Source: an uncultured Acetatifactor sp.
GTDB lineage: Bacteria; Bacillota; Clostridia; Lachnospirales; Lachnospiraceae
NCBI GenBank assembly: GCA_947586055.1
Contig: CANPXL010000014.1
Span: forward strand, 1 to 64,000
Length of the DNA: 64,000 nucleotides
Direction of reading: 5' to 3'
Shown here: in pieces, positions 44,904 to 53,085 of the stretch
How the letters are laid out: each line of letters begins with the position of its first letter
Position numbering within the stretch: the stretch's first letter is position 1
The notes under the pieces: generated by a model
The model's input: the letters and a program-made list of their open reading frames with translations, nothing else
Told to the model about the DNA's origin: nothing
The model's database searches: none
Made by a program: the position numbers and the translations under genes

Positions 44904-45815
44904 TCAGGCCAGCTCCAGCAGCGTAAGGATCAGCGCCATGCGGACATATACGCCATACTGCGCCTGTTTAAAGTAGGCCGCCCTGGGATCGTCGTCCACT
45001 TCCACGGAAATCTCGTTCACCCGGGGAAGCGGATGCAGGATCAGCATATCGTCCTTTGCCCTGGCGAGCTTCTGGGCGTCCAGAATGTAAAAATCTTTCA
45101 GGCGGACGTAATCTTCCTCATTGAAGAAGCGCTCCTTCTGAACTCTGGTCATATAGAGCAGATCGAGATCCGGCATTACATCCTCGAGACGGATCACTTC
45201 CCGGAAGGGAATGCCCCTGCCGCGCAGCATGTCCGTAATGTAGTCCGGAACCCGAAGTTCCTCCGGGGAGATGAAAAGATAGCGGATGTTGTCGTATCGG
45301 ATCAGCGCATGAATCAGGGAGTGGACGGTTCGCCCGAATTTCAGATCTCCGCACAGGCCGATGGTAAAGCCGCCCAGGGAACCTTTCAGGCTGCGGATGG
45401 TCAGAAGGTCGGTAAGCGTCTGGGTGGGGTGCTGGTGGCCGCCGTCGCCCGCGTTGATGACGGGAATGCCGGAGCGTTCCGCCGCTACCATGGGCGCGCC
45501 CTCCTTGGGATGGCGCATGGCGCAGATATCCGCATAACAGGAGATGACCCGTATGGTGTCCGACACGCTTTCGCCCTTTGCGGCGGAAGAAGAATTGGCG
45601 TCGGAAAAACCGATGACCCGGCCGCCGAGTCTGGTCATGGCCGACTCGAAGCTTAAGCGCGTACGGGTGCTGGGCTCGTAAAAGCAGGTGGCCAGAATCT
45701 TGCCGTCACAGGCGTGGGCGTATTTTCCGGGATTGCGCTCAATGTCTCCCGCCAGGTCAAAGAGCTTGTCCAGCTCCTGTGTAGTAAAATCCAAAGGACT
45801 CATTAAATGTCTCAT
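44904..45815 (-). CDS. pyrB: Aspartate carbamoyltransferase catalytic subunit PyrB
   Basis: A 303-residue enzyme that joins carbamoyl phosphate and aspartate, the first committed step of pyrimidine synthesis. Substrate motifs are intact: [16 protein letters not shown] near residue 45, KGESVSDT with the active-site loop, [15 protein letters not shown] near 124, and HPLPRVNEI near 260. GGAGGG lies before the ATG at 45815. The leader is only about 45 bases up to the upstream terminator, too short for a PyrR-type attenuator, so control probably rests on PyrI. Confidence 0.96.
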   Translation of the reverse strand: MRHLMSPLDFTTQELDKLFDLAGDIERNPGKYAHACDGKILATCFYEPSTRTRLSFESAMTRLGGRVIGFSDANSSSAAKGESVSDTIRVISCYADICAMRHPKEGAPMVAAERSGIPVINAGDGGHQHPTQTLTDLLTIRSLKGSLGGFTIGLCGDLKFGRTVHSLIHALIRYDNIRYLFISPEELRVPDYITDMLRGRGIPFREVIRLEDVMPDLDLLYMTRVQKERFFNEEDYVRLKDFYILDAQKLARAKDDMLILHPLPRVNEISVEVDDDPRAAYFKQAQYGVYVRMALILTLLELA

Positions 45816-45861
45816 GGTGATAACCCTCCTATGTTTATGCGATAATGGACAAAGAGCCTGA

Positions 45862-45892
45862 AAAAAGCCGAAGGCAAAACCTTCGGCTTTTT
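45862..45892. terminator. Bidirectional terminator between nitroreductase and pyrB
   Basis: AAAAAGCCGAAGG pairs perfectly with CCTTCGGCTTTTT around a five-base loop. It ends the nitroreductase transcript on the minus strand, two bases after that gene's stop codon. Confidence 0.9.
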
Positions 45893-45893
45893 G

Positions 45894-46430
45894 TTATGAC
45901 TGATAGGATAACAGTTCCTCTGCCGCCTTTCTTTTGGGAGCGGCGGGGGATTCGGCGGGATAACCGACGGCTATCAGCGCCGCCAGTTCTCTGTCCTCCG
46001 GCAGTTCCAGCAGCCGGGACGCTTCCTCTTCCTGAAACAGTCCCATGATCACGGTGCCAAGTCCCTGTTCACAGGCGGCGAGACAAAACGTCTCGCTTGC
46101 GATGCCGGCATCGAACATCTGCCAGCGGTCACCCTTGGAGGTGGAGAAGGAACCGTCCCTCTCGTAACCGCACCTGCCTTTGATCAGGGTGACGGCGACG
46201 ACCATGGGCGCGTTTTCCATAATGGCGGTGTTGCCGGACCAGTCGGTGCATTTCGCGAGAGCGGCTTTCTTTTCGCCCTCCACGGCGACATAGCGGACAA
46301 TCTGTGTGTTTTTCCAGCTGGGAGCGTAAGACGCCGTTTCCACGATCTGCGCCAGCAGCTCATGGGAAACCGGACGGTCGGTAAATCGACGGATGCTTCT
46401 GCGGTTCCTGATACATTCGTTGGCTGTCAT
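45894..46430 (-). CDS. Nitroreductase-family FMN protein
   Basis: A 178-residue flavin enzyme of the nitroreductase superfamily. The FMN-binding start NRRSIRRFTDRPVSHELL, the ASYAPSWKNTQIVRYVAV loop and the C-terminal GYPAESPAAPKRKAAEELL are typical. It probably acts as an NAD(P)H-dependent reductase of a small molecule; short members of this type are common in anaerobes and the true substrate is rarely known. It is monocistronic, with its own terminator at 45862-45892. Confidence 0.88.
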   Translation of the reverse strand: MTANECIRNRRSIRRFTDRPVSHELLAQIVETASYAPSWKNTQIVRYVAVEGEKKAALAKCTDWSGNTAIMENAPMVVAVTLIKGRCGYERDGSFSTSKGDRWQMFDAGIASETFCLAACEQGLGTVIMGLFQEEEASRLLELPEDRELAALIAVGYPAESPAAPKRKAAEELLSYQS

Positions 46431-46540
46431 TCTGCTAACCTCCTGACGATCCTGTTTGTCTTATGATACCACTTCCGGAAGAGACTTTCAAGGAGAGAGC
46501 GGGAAAAATTTTGCGGCGCGGATATTTTTGAAAAAGAGGT

Positions 46541-46569
46541 TTGCCTTATGGAAAAGTATCTGGTATGAT
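46541..46569 (+). promoter_or_regulatory. Promoter of the PH-domain gene
   Basis: TTGCCT (46541-46546), 17 bases, TATGAT (46564-46569); the start codon follows at 46634. Confidence 0.55.
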
Positions 46570-46633
46570 GCATAGTAGGGAAGGTAATTTTCTGCTGTAT
46601 TTGCCGCGGCCTTGCGGCGGAAAGGATAAAAAT

Positions 46634-47008
46634 ATGGAATTTGTGGAAAGAAAACGATGGTTATTTTTTGGCCTGCCGTTCACTTTTACCAAGTATATGG
46701 TGAAGGAAGATATGATCACGGTGGACACGGGATTGTTCCGAACGGTGGAAAACGACTGTTATATGTATAAGGTACAGGATGTACAGCACAGCGCGACGCT
46801 GGTGGAAAAGATGTTCCGTCTCGGCACGGTGACCTGCTTTACCGGCGACACCACTCACCCGCAGCTTCAGTTGGTACATATCAAAAATTCCCGGGCCATT
46901 AAGGATTATATTCTGGAACAGTCGGAGAAGGCGCGTCTGAAGCGGCGGACCGTCAACATGCTGGACATCGGCTCCGGCGCCCTGCAGGAGATAGACGATC
47001 CCGAATAG
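46634..47008 (+). CDS. Bacterial PH-domain protein (bPH2/YdbS-like)
   Basis: A 124-residue protein with a single bacterial PH domain. I use the ATG at 46634 (GGAAAGG site), since earlier starts lie in the promoter. Strand pattern and motifs fit PF03703: YMVKEDMITVDTGLF, YMYKVQDVQHSATLVEKMFRLGTVTCFTGD and PQLQLVHIKNSRAIKDYILEQSEKAR. It has no membrane helix. Function of such stand-alone PH proteins is unknown. It converges on the next gene. Confidence 0.78.
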   Translation: MEFVERKRWLFFGLPFTFTKYMVKEDMITVDTGLFRTVENDCYMYKVQDVQHSATLVEKMFRLGTVTCFTGDTTHPQLQLVHIKNSRAIKDYILEQSEKARLKRRTVNMLDIGSGALQEIDDPE

Positions 47009-47018
47009 GGAGAATCGG

Positions 47019-47040
47019 ACCCCGTTGTTTACAGCGGGGT
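47019..47040. terminator. Convergent hairpin between PH-domain and PF06541 genes
   Basis: ACCCCGTTG (47019-47027) pairs with CAGCGGGGT (47032-47040) with one G-U pair; the T tract is short. It overlaps the end of the minus-strand gene. Confidence 0.45.
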
Positions 47041-47517
47041 ATTTGATTGCGGGATTTTTTGGCAAAGGAGAAGTTCAGGCTGTCGTTTCGCGTCCCGAAG
47101 CCGGGCGGCGGGGGCCGGGTCCGACACGAGCCGTTCAAACAAAAGTCCGGCGGCGAACCAGCAGGGCGCGTAATCCAGGCGGATGACCCGCCCTATGTGC
47201 CAGCGGCTTTTTCCGTAATCCCATGGGCAGAGGGAACGGCGACGCAGGAGCCTGCCTGTGAGATATTCCGCGGAGAAGATCAGGCTCATGTATGTGAATC
47301 CGCGAAACCAGGGAGACTTTCTGTGAAGCAGGCGTCCGATGGGGCCGAAGACGGCGGCGCATCCGTAGATGGGAAACATCCACAGCGAGGTGCTGCCCTT
47401 CAGGGTCATGTCCCGGCGGCGCAGAGCGCCCCCGGCGGTAAATAGGATTTCGATGCACCAGCCGGTAAGACCGCATTTCAAAAAGTTTTTTACAAACCCC
47501 AGCGCTGTCTGTCTCAT
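47029..47517 (-). CDS. Small PF06541 membrane protein
   Basis: A 162-residue membrane protein. I start at the ATG at 47517 with AAAGGAG; the frame stays open upstream only because it crosses a repeat region. About four membrane segments are seen, with SLWMFPIYGCAAVFGPIG, MSLIFSAEYLTGRLLRR and CPWDYGKSRWHIGRVIRLDYAPCWFAAGLLFE, which match the PF06541 core seen in the larger protein at 40552. It lacks the soluble tail of that paralogue. No partner gene is adjacent. Confidence 0.72.
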   Translation of the reverse strand: MRQTALGFVKNFLKCGLTGWCIEILFTAGGALRRRDMTLKGSTSLWMFPIYGCAAVFGPIGRLLHRKSPWFRGFTYMSLIFSAEYLTGRLLRRRSLCPWDYGKSRWHIGRVIRLDYAPCWFAAGLLFERLVSDPAPAARLRDAKRQPELLLCQKIPQSNTPL

Positions 47518-47652
47518 GAAAACGCTCCTTTTCTCTGTCCCGGGGACAGAAACCGGTATGTAGTATTGCCGGCGGAGCAGAAAAATATGACGGCAAGGAG
47601 CGGAAAGAAAAACAAACAGGCGGCGGGAAACGCCCGGCGGAAGAGCGCGCCG
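47518..47652. other. Intergenic region before the repeat array
   Basis: Besides the ribosome site of the minus-strand gene and a small palindrome (TGTCCCGGGGACA near 47535) I see no gene or clear promoter here. Confidence 0.4.
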
Positions 47653-47874
47653 AACGCGGGACCGGGGCGAAGGGATGGAACGAAAAACCGGAACGAAGGA
47701 CAGGAGTGAAGGCCCAGCAAAAAGGATCGGAGTGCAAGATCGACAAAAAGGATCGAAACGAAGAATCGGGACAAAGGATCGGAACAAAGGATCGGAAAAA
47801 AGGACCGGAACGATGGATCGGGGCGAAGGCCCGGCAAAAAGGACCGGAGCGAAAGGATCGGAACGGAGAAACAG
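47653..47874 (+). repeat. 13-bp degenerate tandem repeat ending at the folC start codon
   Basis: Seventeen consecutive units, nearly all exactly 13 bp, with consensus AACGAAGGATCGG (GG at the end of most, AAGG in the middle). Unit borders fall at 47653, 47666, 47679, 47692 and so on; one unit is 14 bp, and the last (AACGGAGAAACAG) abuts the ATG of folC at 47875. The strand is strongly purine-rich. The period is not a multiple of three, so no repeated protein is intended. Each unit contains a weak ribosome-site-like AAGGA. Confidence 0.88.
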
Positions 47875-49194
47875 ATGAATGTCAGACAGGCGATGGAATA
47901 TATAGAAGGACTGGCGGGCGCAGGTATCGTACCGGGCCTTCAAAACATAGGGGAACTGTGCAGACGGCTGGGAGATCCGCAGAAAAGTCTGCGTTTTGTG
48001 CATGTCGCCGGGACCAACGGCAAGGGTTCCGTCTGCACTTATATCGCTTCCGCGCTGCAGGAAGCCGGATATCGCGTGGGGAGATATATATCACCTGTTA
48101 TATTTGAGTACAGGGAACGGATCCAGGTGAACGGCCGTATGATTACAGAGAAAGCGCTCTGCCGGGGGCTGGAACGGATCCGCGAGGTCTGCGGCGGGAT
48201 GCTTCTGGAGGGACTGCCCCAGCCCACGGCCTTTGAGGTAGAGACAGCGCTGGGATTTCTGTATTTCCTGGAGAAAAAATGCGATATCGTCGTGCTGGAG
48301 ACCGGGATGGGAGGACTGCTGGACGCCACCAATATTGTGGAAAATACGGTGGCGGCGGTCATTACCTCCGTCAGCATGGATCATATGAAGTTTCTGGGAA
48401 ACACGCTGACGGCGGTGGCAGAACAAAAAGCGGGTGTTATGAAACCGGGACGCCCTGTGATCAGCGCCTGTCAGCGGCAGGAAGTCAGCGATGTCCTCAT
48501 CAGGAAAGCGAGGGAGTCGGGCTGTCCCCTTACGAGCGTGGACTGCGGAAAGATCCGTGCCGTGCGGTACGGCCTTTCCCGGCAGCGGTTTGACTATGGG
48601 GCCCGAAAAGGGCTGGAGATATCTCTGGCGGGCCAGTACCAGGTGGAGAACGCCGCGCTGGCGCTGGAGACATTGGATGTGCTGGGAGAGCAGGGGTTTT
48701 CCGTGACGGAGGCGCAGCTCAGGAAAGGACTGCGGGAAGCAAGCTGGCCGGGCCGTTTCACGGTCATTAAAAAGCACCCGATATTCATTGTGGACGGCGC
48801 GCATAATGAGGACGCGGCAAAAAGACTTGCACAATCCGTTACTTTTTATTTTACAAACCGGAAAATTATTTATATAATGGGAGTGTTGAAGGATAAAGAA
48901 TATGAGAAGATCATTGCCCTGACTCATTCCTGTGCGGATCACATCATTACGGTGACGCCGCCCGGAAATCCCAGAGCGCTTCCGGCTTATGAGCTGGCAA
49001 AAGAGGTTGCCAGGGTCCACCCGAAGGTGACGGCGGCGGACAGTCTGGAGGAAGCGGTGGAGATGAGTCTTCTTTTGGCGGGCAGCGAGGACGTGATCGT
49101 CGCTTTTGGCTCTCTGTCTTTTTTGGGCAGACTGATGAAGATCGCGGGCGCGTCCCTCGGAAAGGCGGCAGGAAAAAATGGTAGATCAAAATAA
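47875..49194 (+). CDS. folC: Folylpolyglutamate / dihydrofolate synthase FolC
   Basis: A 439-residue enzyme that adds glutamate to dihydropteroate or folates. The ATP site is [17 protein letters not shown] (about 44-60); [11 protein letters not shown] and [20 protein letters not shown] follow; the C-terminal domain shows [15 protein letters not shown]. It is the first gene of the folate operon, and its last 17 bases overlap folE. The ATG is preceded directly by the 13-bp repeat array, whose last units provide the only ribosome-site-like sequence. Confidence 0.92.
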   Translation: MNVRQAMEYIEGLAGAGIVPGLQNIGELCRRLGDPQKSLRFVHVAGTNGKGSVCTYIASALQEAGYRVGRYISPVIFEYRERIQVNGRMITEKALCRGLERIREVCGGMLLEGLPQPTAFEVETALGFLYFLEKKCDIVVLETGMGGLLDATNIVENTVAAVITSVSMDHMKFLGNTLTAVAEQKAGVMKPGRPVISACQRQEVSDVLIRKARESGCPLTSVDCGKIRAVRYGLSRQRFDYGARKGLEISLAGQYQVENAALALETLDVLGEQGFSVTEAQLRKGLREASWPGRFTVIKKHPIFIVDGAHNEDAAKRLAQSVTFYFTNRKIIYIMGVLKDKEYEKIIALTHSCADHIITVTPPGNPRALPAYELAKEVARVHPKVTAADSLEEAVEMSLLLAGSEDVIVAFGSLSFLGRLMKIAGASLGKAAGKNGRSK

Positions 49195-49738
49195 GATCAG
49201 GGAAGCGGCCAGACTGCTTCTTGAGGGAATCGGAGAGGATCCGGACAGAGAAGGACTGAAGGAGACGCCGGAGCGGATCGCAAGGATGTACGGTGAGATC
49301 TTTTCCGGCATGGACGGAGACGGAAGGGAAGAGCTCTCAAAGGTGTTTGCGGTGGAGAACAGCGAGATGGTGCTGGAGAAGGATATTACCTTCTATTCTA
49401 TGTGCGAGCATCATCTGCTTCCCTTTTACGGAAAGGCGCATGTGGCGTACATCCCGGACGGCAGAGTGGTCGGGCTGAGCAAGCTGGCCCGGACGGTTGA
49501 AATCTACGCGGCCAGGCTTCAGATACAGGAGCGTATGACGGGACAGATCGCGGACGCAATCATGGAGTATCTCGCGCCGAAGGGCGTGATGGTGGCGCTG
49601 GAGGCGGAGCATACCTGCATGACCATGAGAGGGGTCAAAAAGCCCGGCAGCAAAACGGTGTCCACCGCCGCCAGAGGCGTGTTTGCACAGGATGAGAAGA
49701 TGCGGGACCGTTTTTATCAGATGCTTCATCTTTCGTAG
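49178..49738 (+). CDS. folE: GTP cyclohydrolase I FolE
   Basis: A 186-residue enzyme that converts GTP to 7,8-dihydroneopterin triphosphate, the first step of folate synthesis. Zinc and catalytic residues are visible in [20 protein letters not shown] (Cys and His) and [14 protein letters not shown]. The start overlaps the end of folC in another frame. Complete and typical in length. Confidence 0.96.
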   Translation: MVDQNKIREAARLLLEGIGEDPDREGLKETPERIARMYGEIFSGMDGDGREELSKVFAVENSEMVLEKDITFYSMCEHHLLPFYGKAHVAYIPDGRVVGLSKLARTVEIYAARLQIQERMTGQIADAIMEYLAPKGVMVALEAEHTCMTMRGVKKPGSKTVSTAARGVFAQDEKMRDRFYQMLHLS

Positions 49739-49800
49739 AAGAGGACAGGATCCCGCGGCGGGAAATGCGGCGGCGCGGCGGTCCGGGAGGGAGACGCGCG

Positions 49801-50289
49801 GTGGACAGAGTGGACAGGATCTGGCGGCATGAGACGTTCAGGCGGCATCTTGCCGCGATCCGAGAGAGAGAGACAGACCGGAAATTCGGAAAACACGATC
49901 TGGCACATTTTCTGGATGTGGCGCGGATCGGAGAGATCATGAATCTGGAAAGCGGACTGGGACTGGACAGAGAGCTGATCTACGCGGCGGCTCTTCTGCA
50001 TGATATCGGGCGGGACGTGGAATATGATAACGGCACGGAGCACGATCTCGCAGGGGCGCAGATCGCGCCGGAGATCCTGAGGGACTGCGGCTTCGACCCC
50101 CGGGAGACGGAGCAGATCGCGGACGCCATCAGGAGCCACGGAGACGAGACGGTTGCCGGGGAAAACAGTCTCCGGGGCGTGCTTTACCGGGCCGACAAAG
50201 CCAGCCGGGCCTGCTTCGCCTGCGACGCGGACGTGAGACGGGAATGCCGATGGAGCGAGGAAAAGAAGAATCTGAAGATTCGGTATTGA
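49801..50289 (+). CDS. HD-domain phosphohydrolase in the folate operon
   Basis: A 162-residue HD-domain protein. I use the GTG at 49801 with GGGAGGGAG eight bases upstream. Metal ligands: HDLAHFLDV (His, about 31-39), ALLHDIGRDVEYD (HD), and a later DAIRSHGDE and ADKASRACF (Asp). It lies between folE and folP. The second step of folate synthesis, removal of pyrophosphate from dihydroneopterin triphosphate, has no other candidate in this operon, so this protein may do it. That assignment is inference; such HD proteins are often found in clostridial folate clusters. Confidence 0.78.
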   Translation: MDRVDRIWRHETFRRHLAAIRERETDRKFGKHDLAHFLDVARIGEIMNLESGLGLDRELIYAAALLHDIGRDVEYDNGTEHDLAGAQIAPEILRDCGFDPRETEQIADAIRSHGDETVAGENSLRGVLYRADKASRACFACDADVRRECRWSEEKKNLKIRY

Positions 50290-50299
50290 GGTGTTTCGG

Positions 50300-51190
50300 A
50301 TGCGGGAACAGGTGCGGGAAACGGAAGAAAAGCATATCATGATCGGCGGGAAGCCCTTTCTGAGACAGGGAAAGACCTACGTTATGGGGATCCTGAACGT
50401 GACGCCGGATTCCTTTTCGGACGGCGGAAGGTACTGCAGGCCGGAGGATGCGCTGCGGCGCGCGGAAGAGATGACGCGGGAGGGCGCGGACGTGATCGAT
50501 ATCGGCGGAGAGTCCACGAGACCGGGATATTCTCAGATCACGGTTCAGGAAGAAATACGCCGTATCGTTCCCGTCGTGAAGGCGGTGCGGGCGCGGTTTG
50601 ACGTCCCGGTGTCGCTGGATACCTGTAAGGCCGAGGTGGCCCGCGCGGGGCTTGAGGCCGGCGCGGACATGATAAACGATATCTGGGGCCTGAAACATGA
50701 CGATAAAATGGCGGGTGTGATCGCGGACAGCGGACGGCCATGCTGTCTGATGCATAACCGCAAAGATCCCGTCTATGGGGACTTTTTGCAGGATATGATG
50801 GGGGATCTTCGGGAGACGCTCGCGCTGGCCGAAAAGGCCGGGATAAAAAAAGAAAACATTCTTCTGGATCCGGGGATCGGATTTGCGAAAAGCTATGAAC
50901 AGAATCTCCTGGCCATAAAAAATCTGGAACGGCTGAAGGAACTGGGATGTCCGGTGCTGCTGGGGTGCAGCAGGAAATCCGTCATCGGCCTGACACTGGA
51001 TCTGCCGGTGGAAGACAGGCTGGAGGGAACGATCGCGACTACCGTTTTGGCTGTGACGAAAGGCTGCATGTTCGTCCGGGTGCATGATATAAAGGAGAAC
51101 GTGCGGGCCGTGAGGATGACGGAGGCCGTTCTGGGCAGCGACGGCAGGGAAAGACGGCCGGGAGAGGAAAGGAAACAGCATGCAGGATAA
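50300..51190 (+). CDS. folP: Dihydropteroate synthase FolP
   Basis: A 296-residue enzyme that condenses the pterin pyrophosphate with p-aminobenzoate; it is the sulfonamide target. Loops are intact: ILNVTPDSFSDGG (loop 1), DIGGESTRPG (loop 2), SLDTCK, INDIWG, LDPGIGFAKSYEQN and GCSRKSVIG. I prefer the ATG at 50300, six bases after GAGGTG, over a GTG at 50291. It overlaps the next gene by 11 bases. Confidence 0.94.
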   Translation: MREQVRETEEKHIMIGGKPFLRQGKTYVMGILNVTPDSFSDGGRYCRPEDALRRAEEMTREGADVIDIGGESTRPGYSQITVQEEIRRIVPVVKAVRARFDVPVSLDTCKAEVARAGLEAGADMINDIWGLKHDDKMAGVIADSGRPCCLMHNRKDPVYGDFLQDMMGDLRETLALAEKAGIKKENILLDPGIGFAKSYEQNLLAIKNLERLKELGCPVLLGCSRKSVIGLTLDLPVEDRLEGTIATTVLAVTKGCMFVRVHDIKENVRAVRMTEAVLGSDGRERRPGEERKQHAG

Positions 51191-52040
51191 TATACGCGAC
51201 GATGAGATCAGAATAGAAAATCTGGAAGTGTTTGCACACCACGGCGTGTTTGTGGAAGAGCAGGAAAAGGGGCAGATCTTTCAGGTGAACGCGGTTCTCT
51301 ATACCGATATCCACAGAGCCGGTCTGGAGGACAATCTCTTTTACACCCTCGATTACGGCCAGATCTGTCAGTTTATCACCGACTGGATGCAGCAGAATAC
51401 CTACCAGCTTCTGGAAGCCGTAGCGGAAAAAATGTCCAAGGCGATCCTGTTGAAATACGACAGGGTCATTGCGGTGGAACTGGAGATCCGCAAGCCTTAT
51501 GCGCCGATCCCTCTGCCTTTTGGGTGCGTGTCGGTGAAGGTCTACAGAAAGTGGCATACCGCGTATCTGTCGGTGGGCTCTAACATGGGGGACAAGGTGC
51601 AGTACATCTCCGGCGCCATTCGCGCGCTTGCGTCCCACCCTCAGATCAAGGTAAAGAAGGTGTCCGATCTGATCCAGTCAAGACCCTACGGGGTATTGGA
51701 ACAGGAAGACTTTCTGAACGGGGCGCTGGAGATTGAGACGCTGCTTGCGCCGGAGGAACTTCTGGACGCCGTTCACGATATCGAGGATGCGGCGGGGAGA
51801 GTCCGCGTAAGGCGCTGGGGGCCCAGGACGCTGGATCTGGATCTCTTGTTTTACGACAAGCTGATCTATGAGTCGGACACTCTGGTCATACCTCACGCGG
51901 ATCTGCAGAACCGGGATTTTGTGCTGGAACCTCTCAGCACCCTCGCGCCCAATTACCGTCATCCCATTCTGGGCAAGACGGTGATGCAGCTGTTTCAGGA
52001 GCTGCCAAAGGAAAAGCGGACGAAAGTAGAGATGCTTTAA
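51180..52040 (+). CDS. folK: Bifunctional dihydroneopterin aldolase / HPPK (FolB-FolK)
   Basis: A 286-residue fusion. Residues 1-122 are dihydroneopterin aldolase (FolB): ENLEVFAHHGVFVEEQEKGQ with the conserved HHG, and YQLLEAVAEKMSKAILL. Residues 127-286 are HPPK (FolK): YLSVGSNMGDKVQYI, QSRPYGVLEQEDFLNGALEIET, WGPRTLDLDLLFYD and IPHADLQNRDFVLEPL. It performs two consecutive steps, giving the substrate for FolP. The start overlaps the end of folP. Fusion is common in Clostridia. Confidence 0.95.
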   Translation: MQDNIRDDEIRIENLEVFAHHGVFVEEQEKGQIFQVNAVLYTDIHRAGLEDNLFYTLDYGQICQFITDWMQQNTYQLLEAVAEKMSKAILLKYDRVIAVELEIRKPYAPIPLPFGCVSVKVYRKWHTAYLSVGSNMGDKVQYISGAIRALASHPQIKVKKVSDLIQSRPYGVLEQEDFLNGALEIETLLAPEELLDAVHDIEDAAGRVRVRRWGPRTLDLDLLFYDKLIYESDTLVIPHADLQNRDFVLEPLSTLAPNYRHPILGKTVMQLFQELPKEKRTKVEML

Positions 52041-52534
52041 AACTCCTGTCTCGGAAGAAAGCGGTCCGCAAACCCGGCGCACAGTCCGGTGAACAGTCCT
52101 GTCAGGATCCCCGCCGGCAGAAGAAGGGGAAAATAAGACAGAATGCCGGGCGTGGAAGTGACGACGAAAGCGGCGGCAAGCTGGCCGGTATTATGGGCGA
52201 GTCCGCCCATGGCGCCGGTGAGTGCAGAAAACCGGTTCCGAAGGAGCTTCCCTGTCAGGAACATCGCAAACAGGCTGAGTAAGCCTCCGGACAGGCTGTA
52301 AAACAGGCTGAGAAGGTGCCCGAAGAGAAGGGCGGACAGAAGGATGCGGACGGCCAGCACAAGGGCGGCGTCCTTCAGGGAATACCGACGCAGCAGAAGA
52401 AGCGTGACGATGTTTGCAAGGCCGAGTTTGAAGCCCGGGATCGGCGCAAGAGGCGGCAGAGCGCTTTCCGCCGCATAGATCGCGAGGGACAGGGCCGCAT
52501 ACAGGCCGAGAACAGTCAGTTTTTTCACACGCAT
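52037..52534 (-). CDS. Gx transporter family membrane protein
   Basis: A 165-residue membrane protein of the Gx transporter family (PF07456, once called heptaprenyl diphosphate synthase component I). Four to five helices, with YAAESALPPLAPIPGFKLGLANIVTLL near the start and GAMGGLAHNTGQL in the middle. I use the ATG at 52534 with AAAGGAG. Its gene follows a NusG-II gene on the same strand, and ApbE, a flavin transferase, lies divergently; this trio often occurs around Rnf-like or flavin-linked membrane systems. Its 3' end overlaps folBK by four bases. Substrate unknown. Confidence 0.85.
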   Translation of the reverse strand: MRVKKLTVLGLYAALSLAIYAAESALPPLAPIPGFKLGLANIVTLLLLRRYSLKDAALVLAVRILLSALLFGHLLSLFYSLSGGLLSLFAMFLTGKLLRNRFSALTGAMGGLAHNTGQLAAAFVVTSTPGILSYFPLLLPAGILTGLFTGLCAGFADRFLPRQEF

Positions 52535-52594
52535 GATGCTGCTCCTTTCACAGTGCGGACGAAAGACGGCGCCGGAGGACAACGGCCTTTCTTT

Positions 52595-53002
52595 TTAATA
52601 GGTTATGGCGTCCGGGCCGGCGTCATCGGCGGCGCCGCGGGACCTGAGAAGGATCACGAGTCTGTTCGGCAGGCAGGTGACAGGAACGGAGGGACTGCTG
52701 ACAAATCCCTGTCTGACGCAGAGACGGTCCGGACAGTCGGCGTAGACGACGCCGATGCTGCCGGGACGGACTTCAATGCGGTTGACGCAGCCGTCCTTTC
52801 CCCGGATATCCAGCGTGTAGGTCTCTGAAACGCGGTCCAGAGGGATCGAAAGGATCCGCTTTCCATCCTGATAGATTTCGGCGGTGCATGCATCGGAATC
52901 CTTCCGTGCGGCAAGGAGAAAGAGAACGCATCCGGCCGTGACGAGAAGAAGAAAGGCCGTAATCAGGATTGCGGCCGTTATGACGTTTTTGGGGGTTTTC
53001 AT
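52595..53002 (-). CDS. NusG domain II-containing membrane-anchored protein
   Basis: A 135-residue protein with one N-terminal membrane helix (about 10-33) and a NusG_II domain (PF07009) outside: AEIYQDGKRILSIPLD, VRPGSIGVVYADCPDRLCVRQG and CLPNRLVILL. The two cysteines in CPDRLC are conserved in the family. I start at the ATG at 53002. It lies 60 bases before the Gx-transporter gene and divergent from ApbE, an arrangement I know from many Firmicutes. The role is probably in extracytoplasmic redox or flavin processes, by association only. Confidence 0.82.
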   Translation of the reverse strand: MKTPKNVITAAILITAFLLLVTAGCVLFLLAARKDSDACTAEIYQDGKRILSIPLDRVSETYTLDIRGKDGCVNRIEVRPGSIGVVYADCPDRLCVRQGFVSSPSVPVTCLPNRLVILLRSRGAADDAGPDAITY

Positions 53003-53085
53003 GACGGTTTTGACGGCGGGTCCTTTCTGTCCGGCGGCATGGGTGCGCCGGTGACAGTTACAGTATAGCAAAAAGGAGCGCACAA

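Noticed and set aside
45816-45861. PyrR-type attenuator before pyrB
   Set aside because: The leader is too short and the hairpin upstream belongs to the nitroreductase gene.
47653-47874. CRISPR-like array
   Set aside because: Units are contiguous with no unique spacers and the period is 13 bp; no cas gene is present.
47518-48003. Upstream extension of the minus-strand PF06541 frame
   Set aside because: It is open only because the 13-bp repeats read as Phe/Pro/Ser/Arg repeats; the ATG at 47517 has an AAAGGAG site and starts the family match.
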